From an uncultured Oscillospiraceae bacterium (lineage in GTDB: Bacteria; Bacillota; Clostridia; Oscillospirales; Oscillospiraceae), in assembly GCA_900768135.1 (NCBI GenBank), contig CAAGBT010000098.1:1-48154 (forward strand): a stretch of 48,154 bases of DNA, given 5' to 3'. The notes beneath the pieces are model-generated. The model saw only the letters and a list, made by a program, of their open reading frames with translations. It searched no databases and was not told the DNA's origin. How positions within the stretch are numbered: the first letter of the stretch is position 1; the number at the start of each line of letters is the position of its first letter. Both the position numbers and the translations under genes were made by a program. Shown piece by piece: positions 6,920-16,602 of this stretch.

Positions 6920-7423
6920 TTACTCCAGCGGGATATCCATCACGCTCACGCCGCGGCGGAATGCATATTCAATAGTGGAGCGCGTGCCGCCTTCCGCGCC
7001 GTCGCTCACGGCGATCAGCAGGCTTGCATGATCGACCATGTAGCGGTTGCGCCGCTGCATACAGCCGCGCGTATAGCTGTCCTGTACCATCGTCTCATAG
7101 TCGCAGCGCGCCAGAATGCTGCGGTAGCGCGCCTGCTGCGCCTTGCCCCAGCCGTCCGCCTGCGTGGGGCAGGGAATCGCCGCCTCCAGCGTGATATGCG
7201 GATAGCGCGCTTTCAGCGCCAGCACCGTCTCGGCGAAGTAAACGTCGCAGCCCTGCGCCATGCCGCAGATAAAATGCTCCATTCCCTCGTGGATCGCACT
7301 CTCCACCGCCGCGCACAGCTTGCCCTTGAGCGCAATGCAGCGGATATCAGCCTCGTTCTCCCGCCAGGGGAGCTTTTCCGGGCGATGCCCGGTAAACGCG
7401 CAGGAGCAGGGCCTGCCTTTCAT
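6920..7423 (-). CDS. SLOG/DUF1273 (YpsA-like) family protein
   Basis: Encodes 167 aa. It begins with the family signature FTGHRPEKLPW and has the Rossmann-like glycine-rich segment FICGMAQGCDVYFAE and a C-terminal SDGAEGGTRSTIEYA. SLOG proteins are predicted to bind nucleotides or nucleotide-derived ligands; the role of stand-alone members in Clostridia is unknown. No effector domain is fused, and the flanking genes do not suggest a defence island. The gene shares its 5' intergenic region with the divergently transcribed FMN riboswitch. Confidence 0.85.
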   Translation of the reverse strand: MKGRPCSCAFTGHRPEKLPWRENEADIRCIALKGKLCAAVESAIHEGMEHFICGMAQGCDVYFAETVLALKARYPHITLEAAIPCPTQADGWGKAQQARYRSILARCDYETMVQDSYTRGCMQRRNRYMVDHASLLIAVSDGAEGGTRSTIEYAFRRGVSVMDIPLE

Positions 7424-7482
7424 GCCGCATCACCTCGCTTTCAGTATAGAACATCCGTTCCCCTTTGTAAAGCACTTTCCTC

Positions 7483-7510
7483 TTGACTTTTTCCTTTTTC
7501 TGTGTATACT
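7483..7510 (+). promoter_or_regulatory. Sigma-A promoter of the FMN riboswitch-ribU unit
   Basis: TTGACT (7483-7488) and TATACT (7505-7510) match consensus at 5 of 6 positions each, with a 16-bp spacer. Transcription should start near 7517, about 17 nt before the riboswitch P1 helix. Confidence 0.8.
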
Positions 7511-7533
7511 CATGGTATCAACTGAATCACCAG

Positions 7534-7649
7534 TCTTCGAGGCGGGGCGAAACTCCCCACCGGCGGTCAAAGTCCGCAAGCGGCATTCGTATGCCGCACG
7601 ATCCGGTGAAATTCCGGAACCGACGGTCACAGTCCGGATGAGAGAAGAT
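7534..7649 (+). promoter_or_regulatory. FMN riboswitch (RFN element)
   Basis: The conserved blocks appear in order: TCTTCGAGGCGGGGCGAAA, CCACCGGCGGTC, a variable hairpin GCGGCATTCGTATGCCGC, ATCCGGTGAAATTCCGGA, CCGACGGTCACAGTC, and CGGATGAGAGAAGATG. P1 pairs TCTTC (7534-7538) with GAAGA (7644-7648). FMN binding normally lowers expression of riboflavin synthesis or uptake genes. No strong terminator with a U-run is visible between 7650 and 7749, so control may act at translation of ribU. Confidence 0.96.
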
Positions 7650-7749
7650 GTGCTGCGCGCTTTACTACGCGAACCCTACGCTCTTTTGCGTCATGCACCT
7701 TGGAAGGCTCGTTCTTTCAGGGGAAATGACAAAAAAGGAGCGTTTTATT

Positions 7750-8349
7750 ATGTCCGCACAAACCCGCCGCACCCACAAGCTCACCGTTACCGCCATGCTG
7801 TCCACCGTTGCCTTCCTGCTCATGTTCATCGAGTTTCCCGTTCCGGCGCTCATTCCCGCCTTCGTCAAGCTGGATATCTCCGACCTGCCGGAGCTGCTGG
7901 CCGCTTTTTCGCTCGGCCCGCTCTACGGCGTTCTGGTCACATTCCTGAAAAATCTTCTGTTCGTGGTCCTGCACGGCACCTCGTCCGCCTATGTGGGCGA
8001 GCTGTTCAACTTTATCATGGGCGCAGTTTTTTCCTTCTCCGCCGGCTTTCTCTATCAGCGCAACAAGTCCCGTAAAGGCGCGCTGCTCGGCGCGGTCGTT
8101 GGCGCGCTGCTGATGGCGGCGCTGTCCGTGCCGCTGAACTACTTCGTGGTCTATCCGGCTTATGTGGTGTGCTATAAGCTGCCGCTCGACGCCATCGTCG
8201 GGATGTATCAGGCCATTCGCCCATCTACCGATGGTCTGCTTGAGTGCCTGCTGGTCTTCAATATGCCGTTCACCTTTTTCAAAGGGGTTCTGGATGTGGC
8301 GCTGTGCTTCCTCATCTACAAGCCCCTCTCTCCCCTGCTGCACAGGTAA
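7750..8349 (+). CDS. ribU: Riboflavin ECF transporter S component
   Basis: Encodes 199 aa from the ATG at 7750, 9 nt after AAAAGGAG. An in-frame ATG farther up would start inside the riboswitch and is rejected. There are about six hydrophobic helices. The features PAFVKLDISDLPELLAAFSLGP and FLKNLLFVVLHGTSS are typical of RibU. RibU captures riboflavin and works with a shared EcfA/A'/T energy-coupling module encoded elsewhere; none lies in this window. The FMN riboswitch upstream supports the substrate. It ends in a shared terminator. Confidence 0.94.
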   Translation: MSAQTRRTHKLTVTAMLSTVAFLLMFIEFPVPALIPAFVKLDISDLPELLAAFSLGPLYGVLVTFLKNLLFVVLHGTSSAYVGELFNFIMGAVFSFSAGFLYQRNKSRKGALLGAVVGALLMAALSVPLNYFVVYPAYVVCYKLPLDAIVGMYQAIRPSTDGLLECLLVFNMPFTFFKGVLDVALCFLIYKPLSPLLHR

Positions 8350-8357
8350 ACATGACA

Positions 8358-8389
8358 AAAGCCGGCAGAGCCTTTGCTCTGCCGGCTTT
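8358..8389. terminator. Bidirectional rho-independent terminator
   Basis: A perfect 14-bp stem, AAAGCCGGCAGAGC (8358-8371) with GCTCTGCCGGCTTT (8376-8389) and loop CTTT, follows ribU directly. It also lies 4 nt beyond the stop of the convergent methyltransferase gene. Confidence 0.92.
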
Positions 8390-8392
8390 CCT

Positions 8393-9019
8393 TTATTCCT
8401 TTTTCGCGGCAAGGAACAGGTTCGGCGGCGCAGGGAACAGATTCTCCCGCGCCAGCACGGCAAATCCGGCGCCGGCAACGTCCCTTTCCAGCGACTGCAT
8501 CGTGTCAAAGGCAACATAGGGCCGCCGTCCAAGCCTGTACTCGATCCATTTGCGCACACGCTCGCGCGTAAGACCCACGCCCAGGCAGTCGGACACGGAA
8601 AGGAATATCCCCTCCGGCTTCAACAGCGTCCGGATACGCGCGAGCGCCGCCGCGCGATCCTCCAGGTACAGCAGCACGTTGCACGCCAGCACCGCATCAA
8701 AGCTGCCCGGCGCAAGGCGCTCATCCATGAGATCCATCTGCGCAAAGGCCACGTTTTCCGCCCCTGCCGCGCAGCCCTTCGCCTGCGCGCGGCGGATCAT
8801 TTCCCCGGAAATGTCGATGCCCTGAACGCATCGCACTGCCGGTGCGACCGCCAGCGTCACAATACCCGTACCGCAGGCAAAGTCCAGCACTGAATCGGAA
8901 GGCTTGAGATACCGCCGGAAGCACGCCTCCGTTCTGCGGTAGGCATCTGCATAATATGCGCCGGACTGCACATCGTAGACCGCCGCACGGCGGTCCCAGA
9001 ATTCTCTTGCCGTTGGCAC
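8393..9019 (-). CDS. Class I SAM-dependent methyltransferase
   Basis: Encodes 208 aa with a GTG start at 9019, 3 nt after the stop of the racemase-type gene. The SAM-binding motif I is VLDFACGTGIVTLAVA (about residues 44-59). Motif II acidic residue and loop follow in VQGIDISGEMI, and the motif IV region reads FDAVLACNVLLYLED. It is of the ubiE/BioC-like small-molecule type, and the substrate is not evident. The tight spacing indicates one transcript with the racemase and NhaC genes. Confidence 0.85.
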   Translation of the reverse strand: MPTAREFWDRRAAVYDVQSGAYYADAYRRTEACFRRYLKPSDSVLDFACGTGIVTLAVAPAVRCVQGIDISGEMIRRAQAKGCAAGAENVAFAQMDLMDERLAPGSFDAVLACNVLLYLEDRAAALARIRTLLKPEGIFLSVSDCLGVGLTRERVRKWIEYRLGRRPYVAFDTMQSLERDVAGAGFAVLARENLFPAPPNLFLAAKKE

Positions 9020-9022
9020 GGC

Positions 9023-10123
9023 TCACTCGCCCCCCCTGTACGCCATGCGCACGCTCGGGGTGTTCGTCAGGTAGACCAGCGGCCCATAGGCCCTGATGCC
9101 GAACTCCAGCACATCGCCAACCCTGATCTCCCGCTCGGCGTCCTCCACATCTAAAATGGTATGGTCGGACGATGCGCCGAGGATCTCCACGCCCTTCATG
9201 CGCGGCACAAGGTCGAAGCAGTTGCCGTAGTCCACGCGGCCCAGCGCAACGAGCGCGCGGCGGCGGATCCCGCGGTCTTCATACTGCCCCACCTCGCCAA
9301 AGGCGTTCACCGTCAGCTCGCCTACGGGGAAGCTCGGCTTTTCGCGGCATTCGATCACCTCAGCCTTAATGGTGAACACGTCCTTATGCAGAAAGCCGGG
9401 TGCAAAGCCGTCCGTCTCTCCGCGCAGCGCCATGTCGCCTATGCGCAGCAGGTTGATGCGGTAGGGCATTGTGCCGTTCACCGCCATATAAAGCGAGGTA
9501 GATGCGCCGCCGCTGATGTAGTCAAGTCTGCGGCCGATCTCGCGTTCAATATCGGCGGCAAGGCTCACAAGCGCCTGCATATTGCGCGTGTTCGGCTTCA
9601 CCGAGCCGTAGCAGCTCAGGTTGACGCCCACGCCCGAAAGCTTCAGATTCGTCAGCTCCCGCTCGATCTCGAGCGCAGCGCCAATAGCGTCCTCCTCGTT
9701 CCAGAAGCCCTCGCGCAGGTCGCCGAGATCCATCATCAGGATGACCTCGTGCGTTCTGTTTTGCTTTTTTGCCTCTTCGTTCAGCGCGCGCAGCACGGTG
9801 ATGTCGCTCTGCAGGCTGATGTCGCTCAGCGCCACCACATCCGCAAGCTCCGAGAGCATCGGGATGCGGATGAGCATCAGGGGCTTTGTCACAAAGCCGT
9901 AGCTCCGGATGGCGCGCAGCTGATCGACGCGCGAGGTAGCGATGAATTTCACGCCGCTCTTTTCAAACACGCGCACGATCTCCGGCAGGGCGCTCACGCC
10001 CTTTACGACGCCCGCGACCTCGATAAGCGAATCATGGCAGCGCTCTACGAGCGCTGCCAGATTCTCAGACAATTTATCGAGATCGCATTCAAAACAGGGA
10101 TAATGATTTCGATCGTTTGTCAT
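9023..10123 (-). CDS. Alanine/ornithine racemase-family PLP enzyme (Orr-like)
   Basis: Encodes 366 aa. It has an N-terminal alanine-racemase-type TIM barrel, with the likely PLP lysine K41 in GVVKGVSALPE. The motifs LMMDLGDLREG and GVGVNLSCYGSVKP and the tail part GASSDHTILDVED are typical of the ornithine racemase (Orr)/YhfX-type group rather than of Alr. Orr interconverts L- and D-ornithine in amino-acid-fermenting Clostridia. Here it sits behind an NhaC antiporter gene (25-bp gap) and near argCJBD, which makes ornithine a credible substrate. The rest of the ornithine fermentation pathway is absent from the window. Confidence 0.8.
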   Translation of the reverse strand: MTNDRNHYPCFECDLDKLSENLAALVERCHDSLIEVAGVVKGVSALPEIVRVFEKSGVKFIATSRVDQLRAIRSYGFVTKPLMLIRIPMLSELADVVALSDISLQSDITVLRALNEEAKKQNRTHEVILMMDLGDLREGFWNEEDAIGAALEIERELTNLKLSGVGVNLSCYGSVKPNTRNMQALVSLAADIEREIGRRLDYISGGASTSLYMAVNGTMPYRINLLRIGDMALRGETDGFAPGFLHKDVFTIKAEVIECREKPSFPVGELTVNAFGEVGQYEDRGIRRRALVALGRVDYGNCFDLVPRMKGVEILGASSDHTILDVEDAEREIRVGDVLEFGIRAYGPLVYLTNTPSVRMAYRGGE

Positions 10124-10148
10124 TGGTTCAATTCCTTATGGGGCGAGA

Positions 10149-11630
10149 TTACTTTTCCGCCTTGACCTTCTTATACGCCTTACCGGCAAGATCCTTGAGC
10201 GTCCAGCCGACGAGCACGCACAGCCAGTTGACGATGGGCATCAGCCAGTTGAAGATCGCCCAGGGACCGTAACCGCCGGCGCCCCAGGCGGTGATGTTCA
10301 GCGTATCCTTAATGAACACACCGCAGGTGTTCCAGGGGATCAGCGCGGAAGTAACGGTACCGGCACCCTCGAGTGCAGAGGACAGGACCGCCGGGTGCAC
10401 GCCCATCTTGTGATACTCCTCGGCATACATACGGCCGGGAACCACGATGGAGATGTACTGCTCGGGCATGGTGGCGTTGGAGAGAACGCAGGTCACTTCG
10501 GTCAGGCCGACGAGAGCCGCAGGACCCTTGGCAAACTTCTTGAGGGCGTTGACGATGACCTCGAGCTGGTGGGTATCCTCCATGATACCGCCGAACATCA
10601 TGGCGATGATCGTCATGGAGACGGAGGACATCATACCCATGATACCGCCGCTTTCCAGCAGTTTCGTCATGGTGTAGCTCGTTTCGGGCGTCAGCTTGGC
10701 ATCGAACATGGCGAGCACTTCATCGGAGAAGTAGTAGCCGTTCTTACCGTAATCGAAGATGGTGCCGAGCGTGCAGGCCTCGGGCTGGAAGATGAGGCCC
10801 AGAATGGCGCCGACAATGATACCGAGGGTAATGCCGGGGATCGCGGGGACCTTCAGCGCAACTGCCACGATAACGACGATCGGGGGCAGGAGCAGCAGCG
10901 GGTTGATGTTGAAGACGCCGCCCTCCGCAGCGTTCAGCGCGTTGGAGAACTCGATCACGCGGGACATATCCGCATCGCCGCCGTGATACTGCATCACGCC
11001 GAGGACGCCGAAGAAGATCAGAGTAATACCATAGGTGATCGCCGTAGGCAGGATCATGGCCTTGACGTGGGTCATCACGTCCGTACCGGCCATGGCGGGA
11101 GCGAGGTTCGTCGTATCGGACAGCGGGCTCATCTTATCGCCGAAGTAGGCGCCGGAGAGGACCGCGCCGGCGGTCATGCCGGGACTCATGCCCAGGCCGA
11201 AGCCGATACCCATCAGCGCAACGCCCATCGTACCCATCGTACCCCAGGAGGTACCGGTGGCAAGCGAGGTGATGGAGCAGATCAGAACGCAGGCAATGAA
11301 GAAAATTGCGGGTTTGAGGACCTTCAGGCCGTAGTAAATCATCGTGGGTACAACACCCGCGTTGATCCACACGCCGATCAGGACACCGACGATAATCAGG
11401 ATGCAGACAGACTGCAATGCTTTGTAGATGCCGTCCATCATGGACTTTTCGATCTCATCCCACTTGTAACCGAGGAAGCTAGCCATGATCGCGGCAGCCA
11501 GCACGCCGACAAACATGGGTATATGCGGGTCAACACCATAAACGACGATACCAACTGCCAGTGCGGCAACCAGAACGGCCAGTGTCAACAGGGCTTCCCA
11601 TAGTTTGGGCATTCTCTTTTCCTTACTCAT
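10149..11630 (-). CDS. nhaC: NhaC-family Na+/H+ antiporter
   Basis: Encodes 493 aa with about 12 membrane segments. The family motif GDKMSPLSDTTNLAPAMAG is present, as are GTSWGTMGTMGVALMGIG and a C-terminal PWNTCGVF motif. NhaC proteins exchange Na+ for H+, and some relatives couple ion flux to organic-acid or amino-acid exchange. Co-transcription with the Orr-like gene raises the possibility of an amino-acid-related role (inference). The start follows AAAGGTTGG-type sequence, and a candidate promoter lies 59-87 bp upstream. Confidence 0.9.
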   Translation of the reverse strand: MSKEKRMPKLWEALLTLAVLVAALAVGIVVYGVDPHIPMFVGVLAAAIMASFLGYKWDEIEKSMMDGIYKALQSVCILIIVGVLIGVWINAGVVPTMIYYGLKVLKPAIFFIACVLICSITSLATGTSWGTMGTMGVALMGIGFGLGMSPGMTAGAVLSGAYFGDKMSPLSDTTNLAPAMAGTDVMTHVKAMILPTAITYGITLIFFGVLGVMQYHGGDADMSRVIEFSNALNAAEGGVFNINPLLLLPPIVVIVAVALKVPAIPGITLGIIVGAILGLIFQPEACTLGTIFDYGKNGYYFSDEVLAMFDAKLTPETSYTMTKLLESGGIMGMMSSVSMTIIAMMFGGIMEDTHQLEVIVNALKKFAKGPAALVGLTEVTCVLSNATMPEQYISIVVPGRMYAEEYHKMGVHPAVLSSALEGAGTVTSALIPWNTCGVFIKDTLNITAWGAGGYGPWAIFNWLMPIVNWLCVLVGWTLKDLAGKAYKKVKAEK

Positions 11631-11688
11631 TGTGTTACCAACCTTTCGAATTTTTGGGGGCGCTATTCGTATGGATATCTATGCACAT

Positions 11689-11717
11689 ACTTTAGCATAG
11701 TATCACAGAAATAGCAA
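11689..11717 (-). promoter_or_regulatory. Candidate sigma-A promoter of the nhaC operon
   Basis: On the minus strand TTGCTA (11712-11717) and TAAAGT (11689-11694) are 17 bp apart, each 4 of 6 to consensus. The predicted leader is about 50 nt. An overlapping TATGCT offers an alternative -10. Confidence 0.45.
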
Positions 11718-12019
11718 GTGATTTTTTGAATGGTGAACGCAGTTTTACGGTAATGCTTCGATTCGTTTGGTTATTTTGCGGTATCGTGAGTACATATCTT
11801 GGGCAGCAGTCCCCCTTCTCCCTTCCGGATTCTACACAACACACATCATAGAACATTGCGCGTGCCGCAAAGGCGGCGCGTCCTCCGTCCGCCGCCTGTC
11901 GGTCCCCCAACCGGCAGGCGGCGCAAGAGGCCGTTCATCCTGTCAGCGCGCGCGGAAAGGGTCCGCGCGCCCCGGTCTCGCAGGCAAGAAAATGCGAGGA
12001 AAAGTTTATGCGGAGCGTT
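11718..12019. other. Non-coding region with GC hairpins between argD and nhaC
   Basis: No gene is supported here. The left half (11718-11860) is AT-rich and without clear structure. The right half has three hairpins: 11891-11902 with 11911-11922 (12 bp, one G-T pair), 11948-11956 with 11962-11970 (perfect 9 bp), and 11977-11982 with 11993-11998 (6 bp). None is followed by a U-run on the minus strand, where argD ends. They may form a composite terminator or a 3' UTR structure. Confidence 0.55.
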
Positions 12020-13243
<1,224 letters not shown>

Positions 13244-13279
13244 TGTTGATTGTCCTCCTGAAAATATTTTATGAATGCG

Positions 13280-14155
13280 TTACCATTTGATGCCTACGCT
13301 CGGCTGTGCCGTGCCGATCGTGGTGCCGGTGCCTTCGGAGGTGAACGCCTCGTAAAGCACGGAGTGCGGCTTGCGGCCGTCGATGATGCTGACGCTCGTA
13401 ACGCCCTCTTCGATGGCCTGCACGCAGCAATCGACCTTGGGGATCATGCCGCCGGCGATCGTCCCTTTATCCTTGAGCGCCTTCACATCCTGAATGTTCA
13501 GGTAGCTGATGACGTCGCGGATCTTGATATCGTTGCAAAGGCCCTCGATATCGGTGAGGATGACGAGCTTTTCAGCGCCCAGTGCGGAAGCGAGCTTGCC
13601 CGCGGCGGTGTCGCCGTTGATGTTGAAGGTGTGGCCCTGACCGTCGGTGCCGACGGGGGCGATAACGGGGATGTAGCCCGCGTCGAGCATGGCAAGGATC
13701 GGCTTGGGATCAACATATTCGATGTCGCCGACGTAGCCGTGGACCTCGTCGCGCTGGCGGCAGTGATAGATGTCACCGCTCACGCCCGAAAGGCCGACCG
13801 CCTTGCCGCCAAGCTTGTTGATAAAGCCGACAAGCTCGGTGTTCACCTGGCCGACGAGTACCATCTCGACCACGCGCATGATGTCGGCGGAGGTGTAGCG
13901 CAGGCCGTCGATGAACTCAACGGGGATATCGAGCTTTTCAAGCATCCTGTTGATGCCAGGGCCGCCGCCATGGCTCAGCACCGGCTTCATGCCGAGTAAC
14001 TTGAGCAGCACCACGTCGTGCATGACGGCATCCTTCAGCTCTTCATTGATCATGGCGTTGCCGCCGTACTTGATGACGATGATCTTGCCCTGATATTTCT
14101 GAAGGTAGGGCATCGCCTGCATCAGCGTTTCGACCTTGTTTGCGATATCGCTCAT
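13280..14155 (-). CDS. argB: Acetylglutamate kinase
   Basis: Encodes 291 aa and phosphorylates N-acetylglutamate. Visible motifs are VIKYGGNAM (phosphate-binding lysine), SHGGGPGINRML, and a C-terminal GGMIPKVDCC and VSIIDGRKPHS. The 20-odd residues before KYGG (NKVETLMQAMPYLQKYQGK) match the N-terminal helix that marks hexameric, arginine-inhibited kinases. This fits a cyclic pathway with ArgJ, where feedback acts on ArgB (inference from the family). The SD AAGGAGG is strong, and the gene lies 20 bp after argJ. Confidence 0.95.
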   Translation of the reverse strand: MSDIANKVETLMQAMPYLQKYQGKIIVIKYGGNAMINEELKDAVMHDVVLLKLLGMKPVLSHGGGPGINRMLEKLDIPVEFIDGLRYTSADIMRVVEMVLVGQVNTELVGFINKLGGKAVGLSGVSGDIYHCRQRDEVHGYVGDIEYVDPKPILAMLDAGYIPVIAPVGTDGQGHTFNINGDTAAGKLASALGAEKLVILTDIEGLCNDIKIRDVISYLNIQDVKALKDKGTIAGGMIPKVDCCVQAIEEGVTSVSIIDGRKPHSVLYEAFTSEGTGTTIGTAQPSVGIKW

Positions 14156-14175
14156 GGGTGGATCCTCCTTTGAAA

Positions 14176-15402
14176 TCAGGTGCGGTAGTCGCCGTTGATC
14201 TTGACGTAATCGTAAGTCAGGTCGCAGCCCCAGGCCTTGGCCTCGCCGTCGCCCTGATAGAAGCGGACGATGACGGTGATGTCATGCTCGGTGAGGACCT
14301 TCTTGGCAAGCTCCTCGCTGAAGTCGGTGCCGAAGCCGTCCTTCATGACCTGCACTTCGCCGGCAGCGCTCTTGATGATGCAGTCGGCGCGGGTGGGATC
14401 GACGTCTGCGCCCGAATAACCGGCGGCAGCCATGATGCGGCCCCAGTTGGCGTCGCGGCCGAAGACGGCGGCCTTGAACAGCATGGAACCGGCAATGGAT
14501 TTTGCGACCAGGCGCGCGTCATGCTCGGTGGGCAGGCCGTAAGCCTCGACCTCGATGAGGTGGGTCGCGCCCTCGCCGTCAGAAGCGACGCGGCGGGCCA
14601 TGTCAGTGCAGATGGCGAGAACGAGGTCGGCCATGGCCTTCTTGTCCTCTTCGGTCTTGATCTCTACGCCGGAGGCGCCGTTTGCCAGCAGGAAGATGGA
14701 ATCGTTGGTGGAGGTATCGCCGTCAACGGTACACATATTGAAGCTCTTGTCCACGGCCGCGGAAAGCATCTTCTGCAGATCGGCCGGATCGGCCTTGGCG
14801 TCGGTCGTAACATAAACGAGCATCGTTGCCATGTTGGGATGGATCATGCCGGCGCCCTTGGCCATTGCTCCGATCTTTACCGTACCGGTAGAGAGCTGCA
14901 GCTCATAAGCGCACTCCTTGCGCACCGTATCGGTGGTCATGATGGCGTAAGCCGCCTCGGAGCCGTTCTCCTTGGCAAGCTTGCCGGGAATGATCTCGCG
15001 GATGCCCTGCAGCACCTTGTCCACGGGCAGACGCTGGCCGATGACGCCCGTGGAGCAGACGAACACCTCGTCCTCGCCAAGGCCGAGGAGCCTTTCCGCC
15101 TCGTGCTCGACGGCGCGGGCGTCTTCCAGCCCCTGCTTGCCGGTGGCGGCGTTGGCGTTGCCGGAGTTGATGACAACGGCGCGCGCCTTGCCCTTTTTCA
15201 GGATCTCGCGGTCAACGATAACGGGAGCCGCGCAGAACTTGTTCGTGGTGAAGCAGGCCGCGCAGGAGCAGGGCAGCTCGGAATAAAGGACAGCCACGTC
15301 AGGCTTTTTGTTTTCGCGCTTTTTGATGGCGGTGTAGGTTGCGCCGGCAGTAAAGCCCTGCGGCGTCGTCACGCCGCCCGGGATTGCTTTCAGGTTTGCC
15401 AT
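14176..15402 (-). CDS. argJ: Bifunctional glutamate N-acetyltransferase/ornithine acetyltransferase
   Basis: Encodes 408 aa. ArgJ transfers acetyl groups from N-acetylornithine to glutamate, closing the acetyl cycle; bifunctional forms also use acetyl-CoA. The autoprocessing site is HPNMATMLVYVTTDA, with nucleophile T193 that becomes the N-terminus of the beta chain. MAKGAGMI precedes it as usual. The N-terminus GGVTTPQGFTAGA is also typical. No argA-like gene is in the operon, which favours the bifunctional type. The gap to argC is 69 bp. Confidence 0.95.
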   Translation of the reverse strand: MANLKAIPGGVTTPQGFTAGATYTAIKKRENKKPDVAVLYSELPCSCAACFTTNKFCAAPVIVDREILKKGKARAVVINSGNANAATGKQGLEDARAVEHEAERLLGLGEDEVFVCSTGVIGQRLPVDKVLQGIREIIPGKLAKENGSEAAYAIMTTDTVRKECAYELQLSTGTVKIGAMAKGAGMIHPNMATMLVYVTTDAKADPADLQKMLSAAVDKSFNMCTVDGDTSTNDSIFLLANGASGVEIKTEEDKKAMADLVLAICTDMARRVASDGEGATHLIEVEAYGLPTEHDARLVAKSIAGSMLFKAAVFGRDANWGRIMAAAGYSGADVDPTRADCIIKSAAGEVQVMKDGFGTDFSEELAKKVLTEHDITVIVRFYQGDGEAKAWGCDLTYDYVKINGDYRT

Positions 15403-15471
15403 GTGGGGGATCTCCTCTCAATTTTTATTCAAAACAGGGTTGCATTTTTATTCTTAAACAGTTGGGTAAAC

Positions 15472-16545
15472 TTACGGATACATCGGGGGCATCATGAGGC
15501 CGGTGGTCTCGGGCAGGCCCATGATGAGGTTCATGTTCTGGATGGCCTGGCCGGCAGCGCCCTTGCCGATGTTGTCGATCACGGAGGAGACGATCAGGCG
15601 GTGGGTGCGGGCGTCATAGGTCGGGGTCATCTCGCAGAAGTTCGTGCCGTAGACCCACTTGGTCTGGACCGGGAGGTTCGCCGGGAAGACCTTGACGAAG
15701 GGTTCGTCCTTGTAGAATTCCTTATACATCTCGTAGACTTCCTCGTTGGTGAAGTCCTTGTCGCAGGTGGCGTAGATGGTGACCTCGATGCCGCGGACCT
15801 GAGGCAGGAGGTGCGGCTGGAAGTTGATGTACTGCCAGGTCTCGGGCTTCATCAGATCCTTGCCGGTGATGTAGGCGATGTTCTGCTCGATCTCGGGCGT
15901 GTGGCGGTGGCCGCCGCCGAGGGCATACGCGCAGAAGTTATTCTCCGCCTCGGTGAGGAGCTTGTTGAGCGCGGGGCGGCGACCTGCGCCGGTGTAGCCG
16001 CTCTTGGCGTCGATAACGATGGTGTTTTCGATGATGTGGCCGGCCTTGAGCATCGGCTGGAGGCCCAGCGTGGAGGCGGTGGGATAGCAGCCGGGGTTGG
16101 CAATGAGCTTCTTGCCCTTGGCAAGGTCGCGCATGACCTCGGGAATGCAGTAAACGGCGTCATGGGTCATCTGCGCATTGGGGTGCTTCTGACCGTACCA
16201 CTTTTCCCACACGTCCACATCGCGGAAGCGGATGTCCGCGCCGATATCGATGATGGCGCAATCTTCAGCGAGAACGATCTCCGCCCACTTGGCCACATCG
16301 CCGGACGGGACCTGGATCATGATGACATCGCTCTTCTTGGCGGTCTCGCGAACGGTCTCCTCGGTAAGGTCCATGATGACCTGATCGTAAAAGCCGCGCA
16401 GCGCGGGATGATGCGTTGAGATCGCGTCGCCCACACCGTAGGTATCAAGCACGTTGACAAGCGTGCCTTCAGGATGGTTGACCATCATGCGCAGCACTTC
16501 GCCGCAGACATAACCGGTTGCACCAATGCAGGAATAATGGATCAT
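15472..16545 (-). CDS. argC: N-acetyl-gamma-glutamyl-phosphate reductase
   Basis: Encodes 357 aa, the long type. It performs the NADPH-dependent reduction of N-acetylglutamyl phosphate to the semialdehyde. The N-terminal dinucleotide-binding motif is GATGYVCGEVLRM (residues 9-21). The catalytic cysteine is C153 in ANPGCYPTAS, and the catalytic histidine region is LGGGHRHTPEIEQN. It is the first gene of argCJBD, with SD AAGGAGGAAAAC upstream. It is divergent from the LysR gene with a 170-bp shared regulatory region. Confidence 0.95.
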   Translation of the reverse strand: MIHYSCIGATGYVCGEVLRMMVNHPEGTLVNVLDTYGVGDAISTHHPALRGFYDQVIMDLTEETVRETAKKSDVIMIQVPSGDVAKWAEIVLAEDCAIIDIGADIRFRDVDVWEKWYGQKHPNAQMTHDAVYCIPEVMRDLAKGKKLIANPGCYPTASTLGLQPMLKAGHIIENTIVIDAKSGYTGAGRRPALNKLLTEAENNFCAYALGGGHRHTPEIEQNIAYITGKDLMKPETWQYINFQPHLLPQVRGIEVTIYATCDKDFTNEEVYEMYKEFYKDEPFVKVFPANLPVQTKWVYGTNFCEMTPTYDARTHRLIVSSVIDNIGKGAAGQAIQNMNLIMGLPETTGLMMPPMYP

Positions 16546-16602
16546 GACTGTTTTCCTCCTTATTGTCTTGCCGTAAGGCTTTGAAAATTCTGTCTACAGG
16601 CA

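Noticed and set aside
10395..11603. 402-codon plus-strand ORF in nhaC
   Set aside because: It is His/Asp/Gly-rich and antisense to a membrane protein with clear NhaC motifs. The composition is that expected for the complement of hydrophobic codons.
14140..16419. 759-codon plus-strand ORF antisense to argJ and argC
   Set aside because: It is a shadow of GC-rich codon use in genes with clear catalytic motifs on the minus strand. Its translation is low-complexity Gly/Asp/Leu/Val with no recognisable domain and no SD.
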